Shown one piece after another: positions 47,370 through 58,990 of a DNA stretch of 64,000 bases. The notes under the pieces are model-generated. The model saw nothing but the letters and a program-made list of their open reading frames with translations. It was not told where the DNA came from and did not search any database. The stretch lies in NCBI GenBank assembly GCA_023846275.1, contig CM043878.1, forward strand, positions 11,911,501 through 11,975,500. The letters are read 5' to 3'. Position 1 is the first letter of the stretch. Each line of letters opens with the position of its first letter. Source of the stretch: Vanilla planifolia. Taxonomy: Eukaryota; Streptophyta; Magnoliopsida; Asparagales; Orchidaceae. The position numbers were made by a program, and so were the translations under genes.

Positions 47370-49620
47370 AACAACCCTGAGCTTTTTGTTGCTTCGACCG
47401 TTATGTTTCTTGGGACGGCAAATGTAGTCTGAGATTTTCTTTAATTGACATGCTTATAGGAAAATAACATTGCTTATATTTGCACAATCTTTTTAGAACT
47501 CTTCTTCAAGTGTATTGTAGCACTCTTAGTGGTAGGTGGAACAAACTTCTTCAATATTGTGCTTTACCTATTGGAAATACCATTTGGTAGTGATAAAATG
47601 CAGAATTTCTTGTGAACAGTCTGGTCTCAAGCCATCTCTTTGTTAAGTTGGTCCAATCCTAGCTTATTGCGAACCTCACTTCCTTATTTGTCATTGCCCT
47701 CTCCCACGGTTTATGCGCCAATTCAATACATGCTTCCTCTAAAAAGACTGGTTAGATTGTCTTTTTCCAATAGCTCTAGTGGTAGTCATCATGATCATGG
47801 ATGCAATAGCTATACTGAAGGTGGTGGCTGATGTTGTTCATTATTCCTTCTTGGACTCATTGTGGTATATTGAATCATCCCATCAATTGTTGTTGGTAGA
47901 AATGTAGTTATTATCTATTTTTCACAACTTTTCTACTGTAGATTCAACTTCTTTTGTTAATTCTGCAACTATCTCAATTAATACTATCATTGGAGGATTG
48001 TGATTGTTTTGTCTTGCATTGTCATGCTCCTATTTTGCTAGTACATTTGGATTCACTATTGTTTCTTATCGTGGTATGTCATAGATTTTATATTTCGGTA
48101 CTATTCACATAATAAGTTATCATCATCAATTCTTTTCCTTTGGCATTGTGCCCCACGAGTTCTTAATGCTAATTTACTTACTATTTAGTTCTTAGATGGG
48201 CATTATCTTCCTTTTCATTATCTTGCTCTTTATGATGTTCTTTATGTTCATAGTTCTCTAATTAATCTTTTTTTGTTTATAGTTTTACCAAATCACACAA
48301 TTGCTTAATGGCTTTCTTTCCATTATCTTGTGTGTTTAGGATCTTAGCACCAACAAGACACTTTATAGCGGTTGAAGCAAGCAAGATTTATCGTGTAGCC
48401 AATAATCTACATTTAGTTATTTAATACACAACCTCATCTTATCACTAGTCACTTGGCTAGTCCTTTATAGTTACATCTTTAGGAATTTGTCTCTACTTAT
48501 TCCCCATTTATCAAAATTGAGTGTGACACTAGTGAGTTAGGTAAGCATCATAGTCTAGTTTTTCATCACAATTTACTCAAAAGAAGAGCTATTTGTTTGA
48601 TTTTTTTAAGTTTTTATTTTAAATAGATTGTTATTTTCCTACAAACATAAAGTGTTTTCATTACAAATAATATTTCAAAATTTATTCAGACTTATTTTTA
48701 TTATTTTTGCACAATAAATGACATCATTCGTCATACTTGTCCATTTATATCATCATGAAATGATATCGTATAGAAAGTTTTGTCGTCTACTAATAACTGC
48801 TTTACTCTTTTGTTCCATATCAATTAACCGCATGACTTAGAGAAAGCATTGTCATATCAAACATATTTCAACTCTATTTTGGACAATGCTTTTTTCCCCT
48901 TGATGTTTGGATTTATAAAAGTATTCTTTGTAACATTACACCTCTTTTTATGCTCTACTCAAATTGTTCCTTGTTCTCTCTTATTACCACAAACTTTTTG
49001 AGTACATCATTTACGTTTTGTGTTTCTAACAGATCTTCTCCCAATGGTTATTGGTTATTCTCACACTCAAAAAGGATATTGATTTTATGATCTTATCACT
49101 TAGCATATATACATAACTATAGATGTTAATGTTTAAGGTTCTATTCTTTGTTTCTTTACAACATTTGCCACCAACCCTACTTTATTTTAGGTTCATTTAC
49201 GTGACAAGCAACGAGGAATTCAGCTTAATCCTCTGCACGCACCAACAACTTTAGTGTTGAGGGCAACTCTTATTTCTTTGGCATAATTGAATCACCATCG
49301 ACTGCTTCTCAACTCATGGATTTAAAATAATCTACTCATTACTCACCCATCCAACCTCAATTACCATGATCCATACTCAAGACATCTTAAGGGATTGTTT
49401 CTTTGATTCTCTTGAGATCTTGTCAATATCTTCATCCGCCCTTGAGAGAAATCCACTGACCTACTCAAGACCCGTCAATACCTTATGTGCTTTCCTTACC
49501 TTCCACCCTTTAGTTGCCACCAACTTTCCCTCAAACCTCTTGAGACCTCAAGGGATCCTTTGCCTTCCTCAATATCTATAACCAACAAGTGGACAATTTT
49601 TTTTTTTTAATCACAAGTCT
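47370..49620 (+). mobile_element. Ty1/Copia gag-protease-integrase remnant
   Basis: Plus-strand frames, broken by many stops, follow the order of a Copia polyprotein. Gag: ASTVMFLGTANVV near 47395, then ENNIA. Protease and following spacer: DGHYLPFHYLALYDVLYV near 48194-48250. Integrase start: KHHSLVFHHNL-like near 48550, and SCPxT-like residues near 48730. The integrase end is clear near 49045-49090, GYSHTQKGY followed by YDLIT, and then TNPTL. RT and RNase H were not found. Confidence 0.7.
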
Positions 49621-49639
49621 TCTAAGTTCACTTCTAACA

Positions 49640-49915
49640 AGCCTTTTGCATGCCTGCATTAACTGTCAGCATCACTACTTGCATGGTTGTATTATCCACC
49701 TCTTGGAACTGCCATGATTGCAGATGATTCCTTGACGTAATTTTGAATTGATAGATGTGAATAAATTTGGTGATAATTTAGCACTTTTATTCTTGTTCAA
49801 ATTTTAATTTCCTCTATGCATGTAAATTGACAATCTTTATATAAATGTTGCCCTTAGTTTGTAATTAGTAAGCTTTTTCAATGAATAAACTGAAGTTATT
49901 CATTTGTCTTCTTCA
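49640..49915 (+). repeat. Copia LTR-like sequence
   Basis: It has the composition and order of a Copia LTR 3' part: TTATATAAATGTTGCCC near 49837, TTTGTAATTAGTAAG, TTTTTCAATGAATAAACTGAAG and a pyrimidine-rich end at CTTCTTCAG. It follows the Copia remnant and directly precedes the simple-sequence block. No second copy was found in the window, so the call rests on pattern alone. Confidence 0.5.
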
Positions 49916-50129
49916 GCGAGCTACCATAGAGAATACTATGAGAATAGGGAGCAAGAGGTTTTAAAAGATGACTGGTTCAGTTCGATCACTATTGCTGGTT
50001 CTCCCACTGCTAGTACAGGAGGTCTAGTTGTTGTTTCTACTGGTCTTCTTTTCCTGTTGCTTCTCATCCTATCACTATTGTCGTCACTGCTTATGTTATC
50101 ATTCTTTTTCTCCTTCTCCTTGTTCTTGT

Positions 50130-53100
50130 TCTTCTTCTTCTTCTTCTTCTTCTTCTGCTCTTGGTCCTGGTCGTCTTGCTGCTATGATTGCATGCATCTT
50201 TGTCATTCTTCTACTTTTACTTCTTCTTCTTCTACTGCTTTTAGTCATCTACTTCTATGACTTCTGATTGTTTTCCTATTGCTGCTATTGGTGCATGCAT
50301 TGTTGTCGTTCGTCTTTTTATTTTTATTCATATTCTTCTTCTACTGCTCTTGGTCTTGCTTCTATTGTTGCTACCATTGTGTGTCATCAGTATCATCATT
50401 GTCTTCTTCTTCTTCTTCTTCTTGATGCTATCGTTGCTTCGTGTTGTTCATCTTTGTCTCATGCTAGTGCTGCTCTTGCTACAGCTACTATTAGGGCTAA
50501 TTCTGCTCCTGTAGTATGCTCCTTTTATCATTTTCATCGTCTTTCTCTTTTTTTTTTTTTAATTTCATCGTGAAGAAGAAAACAATAAAGAAGGAGACAA
50601 TGTAGAAGAAGGCAATAAAGAAGAGCATGACAATGAACGGGCATACAACTGGAGCAGGAGCAGCTAGAGCAACAACAATGGTACAAAAATCAGGACCAAG
50701 AGAAGTAATACCAACAACATTAACTTGAAGAAGGAGACTGATGGAGATGATGATGTCGACAACATGCAATGGTAGCAGTAGTAAGACAAGAATTGGTACT
50801 GGTAGTAGAAGCAAAAGAACAGCAATGATTAATGCACTGATAGCCATAGCCAGAGGAGGATCAGTAGTAGAAGAATATTAGGAACAAAAAAAGAAGAAGA
50901 AGAAGAAGAAAAAAGACAATATATTTAGCTGTAGTAGCAATAGGAGCATGATCAGGAGTAGCTGAAGAAGACCACTAGTAGCAATATCAAAAGCACGACG
51001 AGCAACAAGAGCAGGAATAATGGCGTGAGTAGTCACACAAGCAGTAGCAGTTGGAGCGGCAATTGTAGTAGTAGTGGCAATAGCACGAGCAGCGACATCA
51101 ATAGAAGAAGATGAAGCAATAACAGCAATAATAGCATGAAGATGATGAAGAAAAAGAGGATGATGATTACGATGGTTGTGGCATGCACACTACCAGTAGC
51201 ATGAGCAGTAGTAGTAGAAGAAAAACGATGATGATGCATGCATCGATTGCAGCAAAAGAAGCAATTGATGAAGAAGACAAGGAACAAAAGGAGAAGTATA
51301 AGAAGAAAAGGAAGCAATAGAATAATGATAACGTATACATCGGTAGCAATAACAGGAGCAGGAGCACAAGATGAAGAGGATCAGGAATAAAAGAAGAAGA
51401 AGATGATGATGATTATGAAATAGATCAATGGTAACAGATGTAGTGGTAATACCAGCAAGAGCAGGACTAAGATTAGCAGAAGAAGATAACAAGCACCAGT
51501 AGCTGCAGTAGTAATAGTGGCTAGACAAGCAACAATAGTAGGAGCAGTAAGATCAGTAGCAAGAGTTGGATGAGAAGCAAGAGTAGTACCAAGACTAGAA
51601 ATAGGGGAGCAGGACCAACAATAGAAGCATTGGTTGGGGCAGGTCCAAGAAGAAGAAGAAGATGAAAAAAAAAAAAAACAGCTGTAGCAATAGTAGGAGC
51701 TATAGAAGTTGGCATAGTAGTAGCAAGAGCATGACCAGTAACAGCAGTAGGAGCAACAGTAGTAGGACCAGCATTAACTGGAGTAAGCTTAGCAACAATA
51801 AGACAAGCATCTAGTAGTAGTAGCAGCACCACAAGCAGCAAGATCTGGACCAATAGTAGAACCAAGAGCAGCAGCAGTAGTAGGACCGGTAGGAACTAGA
51901 CTAGTAGCATGAGTAGGATCATCAACAACAGGAGCAGAACCAAAACTAGAAGAACCAGGAATAGAACCAACAGTAGTAGGGGAAGCATAACGAGAAGCAG
52001 AGCAGAAGCAGCATCAAAAGCAATAGTAGTAGGACTAGCAGCAAGAAAAGAAGAATAAGGTAGTGATGTCATGTGCAACGATAACAACTCCAAGAGCAGT
52101 ACCAAAGGAATAATATGAAGAAGAAGAACAATAATGCATGCACCAGTAACAGTAGCAGAAGGACCAAGAGTGGTAGAAGAAGTAGACTAGGAGTACAAGA
52201 AGAAGAAGAAGAAGAAGAAGAAGAAGAATGACAACACATGCAGCTGTAGCAGTAGCAGTAGTAGAACTAGAAGTAGGAGGAGAACACCACTAGTTGTAGC
52301 AACAACAACAAGAGTTGGATTAGTAGAAGAAGAACTAGCAGCAGCAACAGTAGCAGTAAGATTAGGAGGAGCAACATGAGTTGGACAAGAAGCCAAAGTG
52401 GGACTAGAACCATCAATAGGAGTAGGGGTAGGATTGGCAACGACAACACAAAGAAGAAGAAGAACCGCACCACCATCGCCGCCTATAGCAGGAGCTGAAC
52501 TTAGTAGCAAGAGCAAGAACAGAAACAGATGAAGCAAGACTAGCAAAAGTAGGAGTAGAAGCAGGACCAACAGCTATAGGGATAGGACCAGCAGCAGCAA
52601 GAGAAGCAGAGTAACAGAGTAGCAGCATTGGAAGAAGTAGCCACAACAGAAGAACAAGAAGCAACACCAGGAGTAACTGCAACAGAATTATCAACAGCTA
52701 GACTTGTAGTAGGACCAAGACCAACACTAGCAATTGGAACAGGAGCTGGATTTGTTGTAGGAGCAGAAGCTGAACTAACAACAGTGGGAGCAGGACATGT
52801 GGAGCAGGTGTAGGACAAGGACCAACAACAATAAGAACAGGATTAGTAGAGGTAGTAGTAGTAACAACAAAAGAAGAAGATGACGACAATGCCAATGATG
52901 ATGACATGCGATGATTGTAGTAGCAGGAGTAACAATAGAAGAATATGATGAAGAAGAACAATGATTATGTATACATGAATTATAGAATTCAAAAAAGGAC
53001 TATGTGCAATACAAGAAGAGAATTGGGAGTAAAAAGGAGATGAAGAATTAAAAGAAGAATAATGATGATGGCATATGCAACAATAGTATTAGGAGTTGAA

Positions 53101-54115
53101 CCAGGAGTAGAAGGAGAAGAGAACTAGCAGTAAGAGCAACAATAATAACAGCAAGAGCAGATGGACTAGGAGTTGAAGGAAAAGACAACCTACAATAAGA
53201 GCAATAATAATATCAATAGCATGTGTTGGACTAGGAGTTAAAATAATGGTAGGAGCAACAATATGAGAAGTAATAGTAAGAGCAATAGCAACAGGAGAAG
53301 AAGAAAATAAGAAGATTAAGAAGTAGCAATAGCAGTAGTATCATGAAGAAAAAGAAGTAAAAGATAATAAAAAATACGATGATGACAACGAAGGTGGAGC
53401 ATACAATAGGAGCAGGAGTAGCTAAAGCAATAGCAATAACAAAAAAATCAGTAGTAAGAGAAGAAGTGGTAGTTGAAATAGCAACAACAATAACATAAAG
53501 AAAAAGAAGACAACAATGACGATGATAATGTCAATAGTATGCAATGGTAGATTAGCAAGAGTAGTAGTAGTTGAAGAAGAAGAACAACAACAACAATAAT
53601 GATGCATCCCCTAATAGTCGCAGCTAGAGTAAGATTAGTACTAGAAGAAGAAGACTAGGATCTAAAGAAGAACAACAATAAAACATGCAATTGTAGTAGT
53701 AATAGGAGCATGACTAAGAGTAGCTGAAGAAGACTATCATCACCACCAAGAGCAATAGTAGTTGGAGTAGCATTAGTAGTAATAATAGTAGGAGTAGTGA
53801 CATCAAGAGAAGAAGGAGAAGAAAAAGAAGCAACATCAATAATGACATAATGATGAAAAAGAAGAAGATGACGATCATGAGCAAAGTCAGTAAGAAGGAG
53901 AAGAAGTATAAGAAGAATTATGATGATGATGATGCATACACTAGTAGTAGTAATAGGAGCTGGAGAAGGACGAGGAGGATCAACAACAACACTAATTGGA
54001 GTAGGACCAAAAACAAAAGGAAGAAAAAGAAGAACCAGTGACAGTAACAAAAGCAATAAGGGCAGTTGCATTAGTAGCATGGGGAGGAGAAGGTGGTGGA
54101 GTCGAAGCTAGAATT
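50130..54115. repeat. ~4-kb cryptically simple trinucleotide block with strand switch
   Basis: From 50130 to about 50560 the plus strand is built of TTC, TGC and TAC-like triplets. From about 50570 to 54115 it is the opposite: GAA, GTA, GCA, GGA, CAA and GAT triplets in ever-changing order. Perfect runs such as (GAA)n occur at 50893, 52200 and 51650. Longer modules recur, for example one with GCATACAA, GGAGCAGGAG and GTAAGAG near 50640 and 53400, and ATGCATGCA-type strings at 50188, 51234 and 52133. The Leu-, Ser- and Thr-rich open frames in it are composition artefacts. Confidence 0.85.
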
Positions 54116-54349
54116 GGAGTAGTAGGTATAAGAAAGGGTTTAGATCTTGTGAGAAAAATAAATTGGAGAGGAATTCGTGTGGAGTAAATCTATTAGTAGT
54201 TGAGGTAAGTTCTTGTATAGGTTTTTCTTTTTGACTTTGGTGATTTAGGAATTGTAAGGCTTTATGCTTGATAAGAGGATTCCAAAGAGGCGAGAACTCA
54301 TGGACATGATAGAATGAAATAAGGTTCTAAACTTGTGAGAAAGTTGGCT

Positions 54350-54870
54350 TTCAGCACGCCTATAGTTTCAAATGATCATCGGATGGTTTGATTGGATGAT
54401 TAGATGGTTCAATAAAATTAGAAGAATGATGCAGAATCTATATCAAATGTTAATTGGACAATTTGATGGTCATCTGATGGGTGGCAAATGATCTAATGAG
54501 AGATAGATATTCTAATAGAATGCAATAAAGTTTGTTAAAATAAACGTGGAATCCAAATTATTGTGTTTTTGGACTTGTAAAGATTTGATAATCTAATGAG
54601 AAGATTAGATAATTCAATGAGAGTCTGAAGCGCAACGAACAGAGAATCGAATTTATGCTTCAAGCCTCCAATAAGCATAACAGTCATTGGTCGATCCAAT
54701 ATAATTGACAAAATGTCCAATAAAAGTCTACAAATGATCAAATGTTGTCCAACATATGTCCGATGGTTTAATAAAAAGGATTAGACAGTTCAATAATATA
54801 GATTGACAATTCAATAGGAATAATCAAAACTTAACTAAAGGGATCCAATGGGACTTAATGTAATAAATAT
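54350..54870. repeat. Degenerate GAT/TCAAT-rich repeat tract
   Basis: Variants of GATGGTTTGAT, GATTAGATGGTTCAAT, GATTAGATAATTCAATGAGA and GATTAGACAGTTCAAT recur every 20-60 bases. The tract looks like an old, heavily mutated tandem repeat. No coding content is seen. Confidence 0.55.
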
Positions 54871-55922
54871 AGCAAAAACTATACATAAAAAATGTATGAT
54901 AGATTTATGATGTAAACTCTATACATGATTGCAAGAAAAAAAAAAGAAGGTAGAACTCATTATTGACTCTTCTAATATTTAGATGCTTTTTTATTCTTCC
55001 ACTCTCACATCTAATGATTAGACCTAAAGTCCCATTATAATTTAAGATTTAAACTCAACCCTTCATGCTAATCCAATCTCCCACATGATTCTAAACCTCC
55101 TTCCTTTTGCGACCATAACTCAAGCCATCAATGCCATTTCCTTCACTCAACCTCATAGCCTACTCTCCTCTAAAAATCCCTCATCCTAATCTGCATCTCA
55201 ACAACTCCTTTCTTTAGTTGAAATTTACTCTACAACACTACTTAAGGAGTCCAAACTCATAGTTCATTATCTTCCCCTTTTTCAAATAAACAAAGAAAAG
55301 GGGTGGAAGGGAGAGATCCTTCAACCCCTCATATTCAAAATGTTTATAAATCTCCCAAAACATCTCTTATTAGTAATATAATATTTTTGTGTTGAGACAA
55401 TTTTTTGAGATTTTAGGAGTATTTAGATATATTATAAATTTGAATATAAGTAATTGAGTATAATTTAAGAGTATATGTATTATTTTTTTAATATGATTAC
55501 AATTATGACTACAACTTTCATAAATTTACAAAAGTTTAATTATTTAGCTATAAAAATGCTTTATTTGGTTTAACTTATAAGATTTTTAAAAAAGTTGACA
55601 AAATTATATAATAATAAGAATATTTTTATTATTTTATTAGATATATTTAAAAATCAACATATATTTTATTTTAAATCAATTAAATTTAATTTCAGTACTA
55701 GTTATGGTAAAAAAAATAATTTTTTTATTTGTTAAAAAGATATAATATTTTACAAGTATTAATTGCTTTTTAAATTTTTTAGTGTAAGGCTCTATAGATA
55801 TCAAAACTTTTCATTTCTAGCAATTCTTATGTCAAATAATTCCTGTCATAAAAGTTTGGTAAACCTTGCTTTCTCTTGCCTTGTGCAAGTTTACTTGCTT
55901 TTATGTATTCATCAATTAGACA
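54871..55922. other. AT-rich spacer before the APX relic
   Basis: Highly AT-rich, with no recognisable upstream peroxidase exons, which is why the downstream exons are called a relic. Confidence 0.5.
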
Positions 55923-56813
55923 GTTACTGAGTGGTGAAAAGGAAGGCCTACTGCAACTTCTAAGTGAAAGTTTTTTCTTTTCTTCTTTTGTTTTTTTTTA
56001 TCCAATCTTCCTCGCCTTTGTAGAAAAATATGCTGTTGTATGCTCAATAATATGCTTGTATCTTTCTATGTTAATTTATGCATTCACTTGTGATATTTTA
56101 TGAGTATAAGTTTTTATTTATTTTATGTCGTTAATAAGGCTTTTAAGTGGAAAGAAATGCGTTTAGCAAACTTGCTTTTATAAACAATGAAAGCATGTTT
56201 TGATTTCACTCGTTTTGAAAGCAAGCACAATAAAGTGTTCTATGGAACCAGATTGATTTACAAAAAAATGTTAGAATACATGATGATTTTTTTGCACTGA
56301 GATTTTGGAAGAACACAAATTCTAATGATGATTGTTGAAATTTCTCTTGCTTGATAGCTAATGTTATGGCAATGCAATTATTGGTCTAGGAATTAGATGA
56401 TAAGGTGGTCAAGTACCTTGCATCAATCGTCTTGTCTCCTTATTTGCTGTGGAAAACTTGGCAACCTTTTCAGTTCTGAGTTTTGTGTTCATAGAAGACG
56501 ACATGAAAGCGGTTGCCCCTCACAAGCAAATAGTATTAATTTAAACAAACTATAAGATATGTATAAAATTGAAATTTACAAAGGTTAAAATATCCTTGGC
56601 TTTAGACATTGGAGGGAAGACATACTCAAAATAGAAAAACTATTTTGCTCTGAAATTTCTATAATCCAATAATTATTGGTCAACTTTTGTAGGTTGGTAT
56701 GAAATTGACTATTGCACATGATGTTCTAATAATTATATCTTTTTTGTTAACAGGCTGAGGATGCTTTCTTTGTGGACTATGCAAAAAGCTTACTTGAGGC
56801 TCTTGGTGCTTGG
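55923..56813 (+). pseudogene. Ascorbate peroxidase 3'-exon relic
   Basis: Cytosolic ascorbate peroxidase reduces hydrogen peroxide with ascorbate. Only its last two exons are traceable. The first starts after CAG at 55922 and reads LLSGEKEGLLQL, a family signature, then a T/C-expanded stretch, then PIFLAFVEKYA to about 56035 (normally DPVFRPLVEKYAA). The second starts after CAG at 56753 and reads AEDAFFVDYAKSLLEALG, normally DEDAFFADYAEAHLKLSELG. It then runs on without the expected stop to 56999. About five extra residues in the first exon come from the TTC/T-rich expansion. No heme-binding or active-site exons are found upstream, so it is non-functional. Confidence 0.7.
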
Positions 56814-56999
56814 GTTTGTTCTTGTAAAGAAGTTGCATATGGAATTATTTGTTCAACACTTGCATCATTTCATTGCTTCTTAGGTTTGCCCACGCTTAGG
56901 CATCTGATTTGGGATCTTTTGATACCTAAAGAAACGCTCCTCTTTGTGTTGTGCTTCTTCTCACGCAGGGAACTTGTCTCCGCGGAAACGAATGCTTAG

Positions 57000-57829
57000 T
57001 TGATCTTTGAAATGAGTAACATATCTTAGCAATGAAGTAAAGCTTTGATGATCACTAACTTTTACTGCTCAAATCACATTGTTTCAATGCATAAATTAAT
57101 ATTCTTTTATAGTTTTTATATCTTTTTGTTTATAATGATCTAAAATTGCCCATTGATTGTGTATTTTGGTATTGCATAACACTAATGGTAAAATAATCAC
57201 ACATGTTCAAGTTATGCATGCATATATAAGATCATCTTCCAGGTTCAAGGTAACAAAGATAAGCTATGCAGGCTCTCAAGACAATAAGTTATAGTCACAC
57301 TTTGTACCAAAACAGATGTATGCAAGTGTTCTTCAAATAGCTTAATAGTTTATCTTTGTTAACAGCCAATAAAGCACTAAATAAAGTATGCAGCAAGGAG
57401 TATAGTATTGAAAATGGTCTAAAAAAATCTTTCTTGGAGATGACCTTGTAATTTATCATGCTAGGGTTTACAAATAAGCATGATGAGGTTTTACTTTCTT
57501 GATTTTTCATGCTTTCTTTTTTTGTAATTTTTCCAACCTATAAAATTTGATTATTTTGAAGCCGCATTCCCATCTTGATCACTTCGTTGTGTCGCGTTTG
57601 TACTTTGTCGATCTCTCTGGCAGCTTGCCAGTTGTGCTTGAGATTCTCGTTGAAACTTGTCGCCATCTTGTTGTTGAGATACTCTCTTATTATGATTGGG
57701 GTTCTTGCTGTCATTTACACATTATTTGTAGCATTGTAGAACATTCACAGAATTTTAGTTATTTTATAGTCAAAATATTTTGTTTATAACTAATATAAGA
57801 TTATTCATTTTTATTGTCTTTTATCTAGA
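57000..57829. other. Spacer with one coding-like minus-strand segment
   Basis: Mostly AT-rich. At 57677-57552 on the minus strand a 41-codon frame (MATSFNENLKHNWQAAREID and onward) has GC content and codon use unlike its surroundings. It begins ATGGCGACA and ends in TAG. No family was recognised. It may be a fragment of a captured gene or transposon. Confidence 0.35.
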
Positions 57830-58990
57830 AGTTTATTAGAAGTTGCTCTTTATCTAATGTTCGTTTTCTTAGGACATCAACTAATGACTATTTTCCATGC
57901 TCTTTAATCCTAGATGTCATAAGTCTATTAGCTTTTATTTGATTTATCCTTAAATCATCTTAGACTACGGGAGATATAAGTCTAATATCTTATTTGTGAT
58001 GATTTGGTCTCACTATATTGAGATAATTTCTTATTATATCTGAGATAATTTTCTATTATATCACTCAACCTAAGCAGGTTTTTCTCCAAAAGGCATCTTA
58101 ATATCTCAATATCATGATATTATATATAAAACTTAGAATCTTCTCTTAATAGTTGATATATGATTATTAGTTCATGTATCCTACCATTTAGAAGTCGACT
58201 AGGAGCTCTTTCTTGTTTGATTAATTTTCTTCATAGAACATCACTCTGCAACGACTCTTTACCCTTTTAAATCTTGGGTGTAATAAGCTAATCAACTTTA
58301 CATGATAGGACGAAGTGATCTCATCATGATAGTGTATTGTACTTTTAGGTTGACTCATCTTAACCAAAGTGTATTTTACTTTCAAAATATGTCATAATAT
58401 ATTAAGACCATTGTATCACATATTAATCATAGAATTTTCTTTCTATTATTAATATGAGGTTATATAATCTTGTACTCATCTACCTAAAAGCTTGTTAAAG
58501 TTATTTTTTGTTTACTAATTTTTCTTTTTGAAACATCACATGATAATCATTTTTTATTTTTTTAATTCTAACTTTTATAGGTCCATTAGTTTCAGTTTTG
58601 TTTATCTTAAAACTATACTAAACTAGAGTAGGTATAACTTTAGTATTATATTTGTGATAACATGGTCTCATTGTGTTGTGACAGTGTCCCTTTGTGCCAC
58701 CCATTTTGAACCAAGTACAATTTTCTCTTAAGTGCTAATTATTCAAACATGTACCCCTCCATCTAAAAGTCGACCATGAGCTACTACTTGTTTGATGAAT
58801 CCTCTTTAGAGGATGTGATGAGGTAATCACTCCTTGTTGTCTTAAATCTTGAGAGTTATAAACTCATAAAGCATTGTGTGATAACATGGTCTCACTATGT
58901 TGAGATATTATCCCCTTAAGTTAACATTTATTAATTTAAATGATTTTGTCTCAAACAATCAACCACTACCCATATGACATCATGTCTAAT
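57830..58990 (-). repeat. Tandem array of about four R300 units
   Basis: GGTCTCACT-type starts occur near 58004, 58316 (variant), 58666 and 58887, giving spacings of about 312, 350 and 221 bases. Each unit carries the AGTGAGTTTTT-like, TATATAAA-like, AAAGTC and ACATCA blocks in the same order as at 25305-25920, with strong divergence. The orientation is that of the other copies. An LTR origin is inferred. Confidence 0.6.

Noticed and set aside
50028..54111. Many open frames of 60-141 codons rich in Leu, Ser, Thr or Val on both strands
   Set aside because: They arise from triplet repeats that avoid stop codons in some frames. They overlap on both strands, lack domains, and change character with the repeat.
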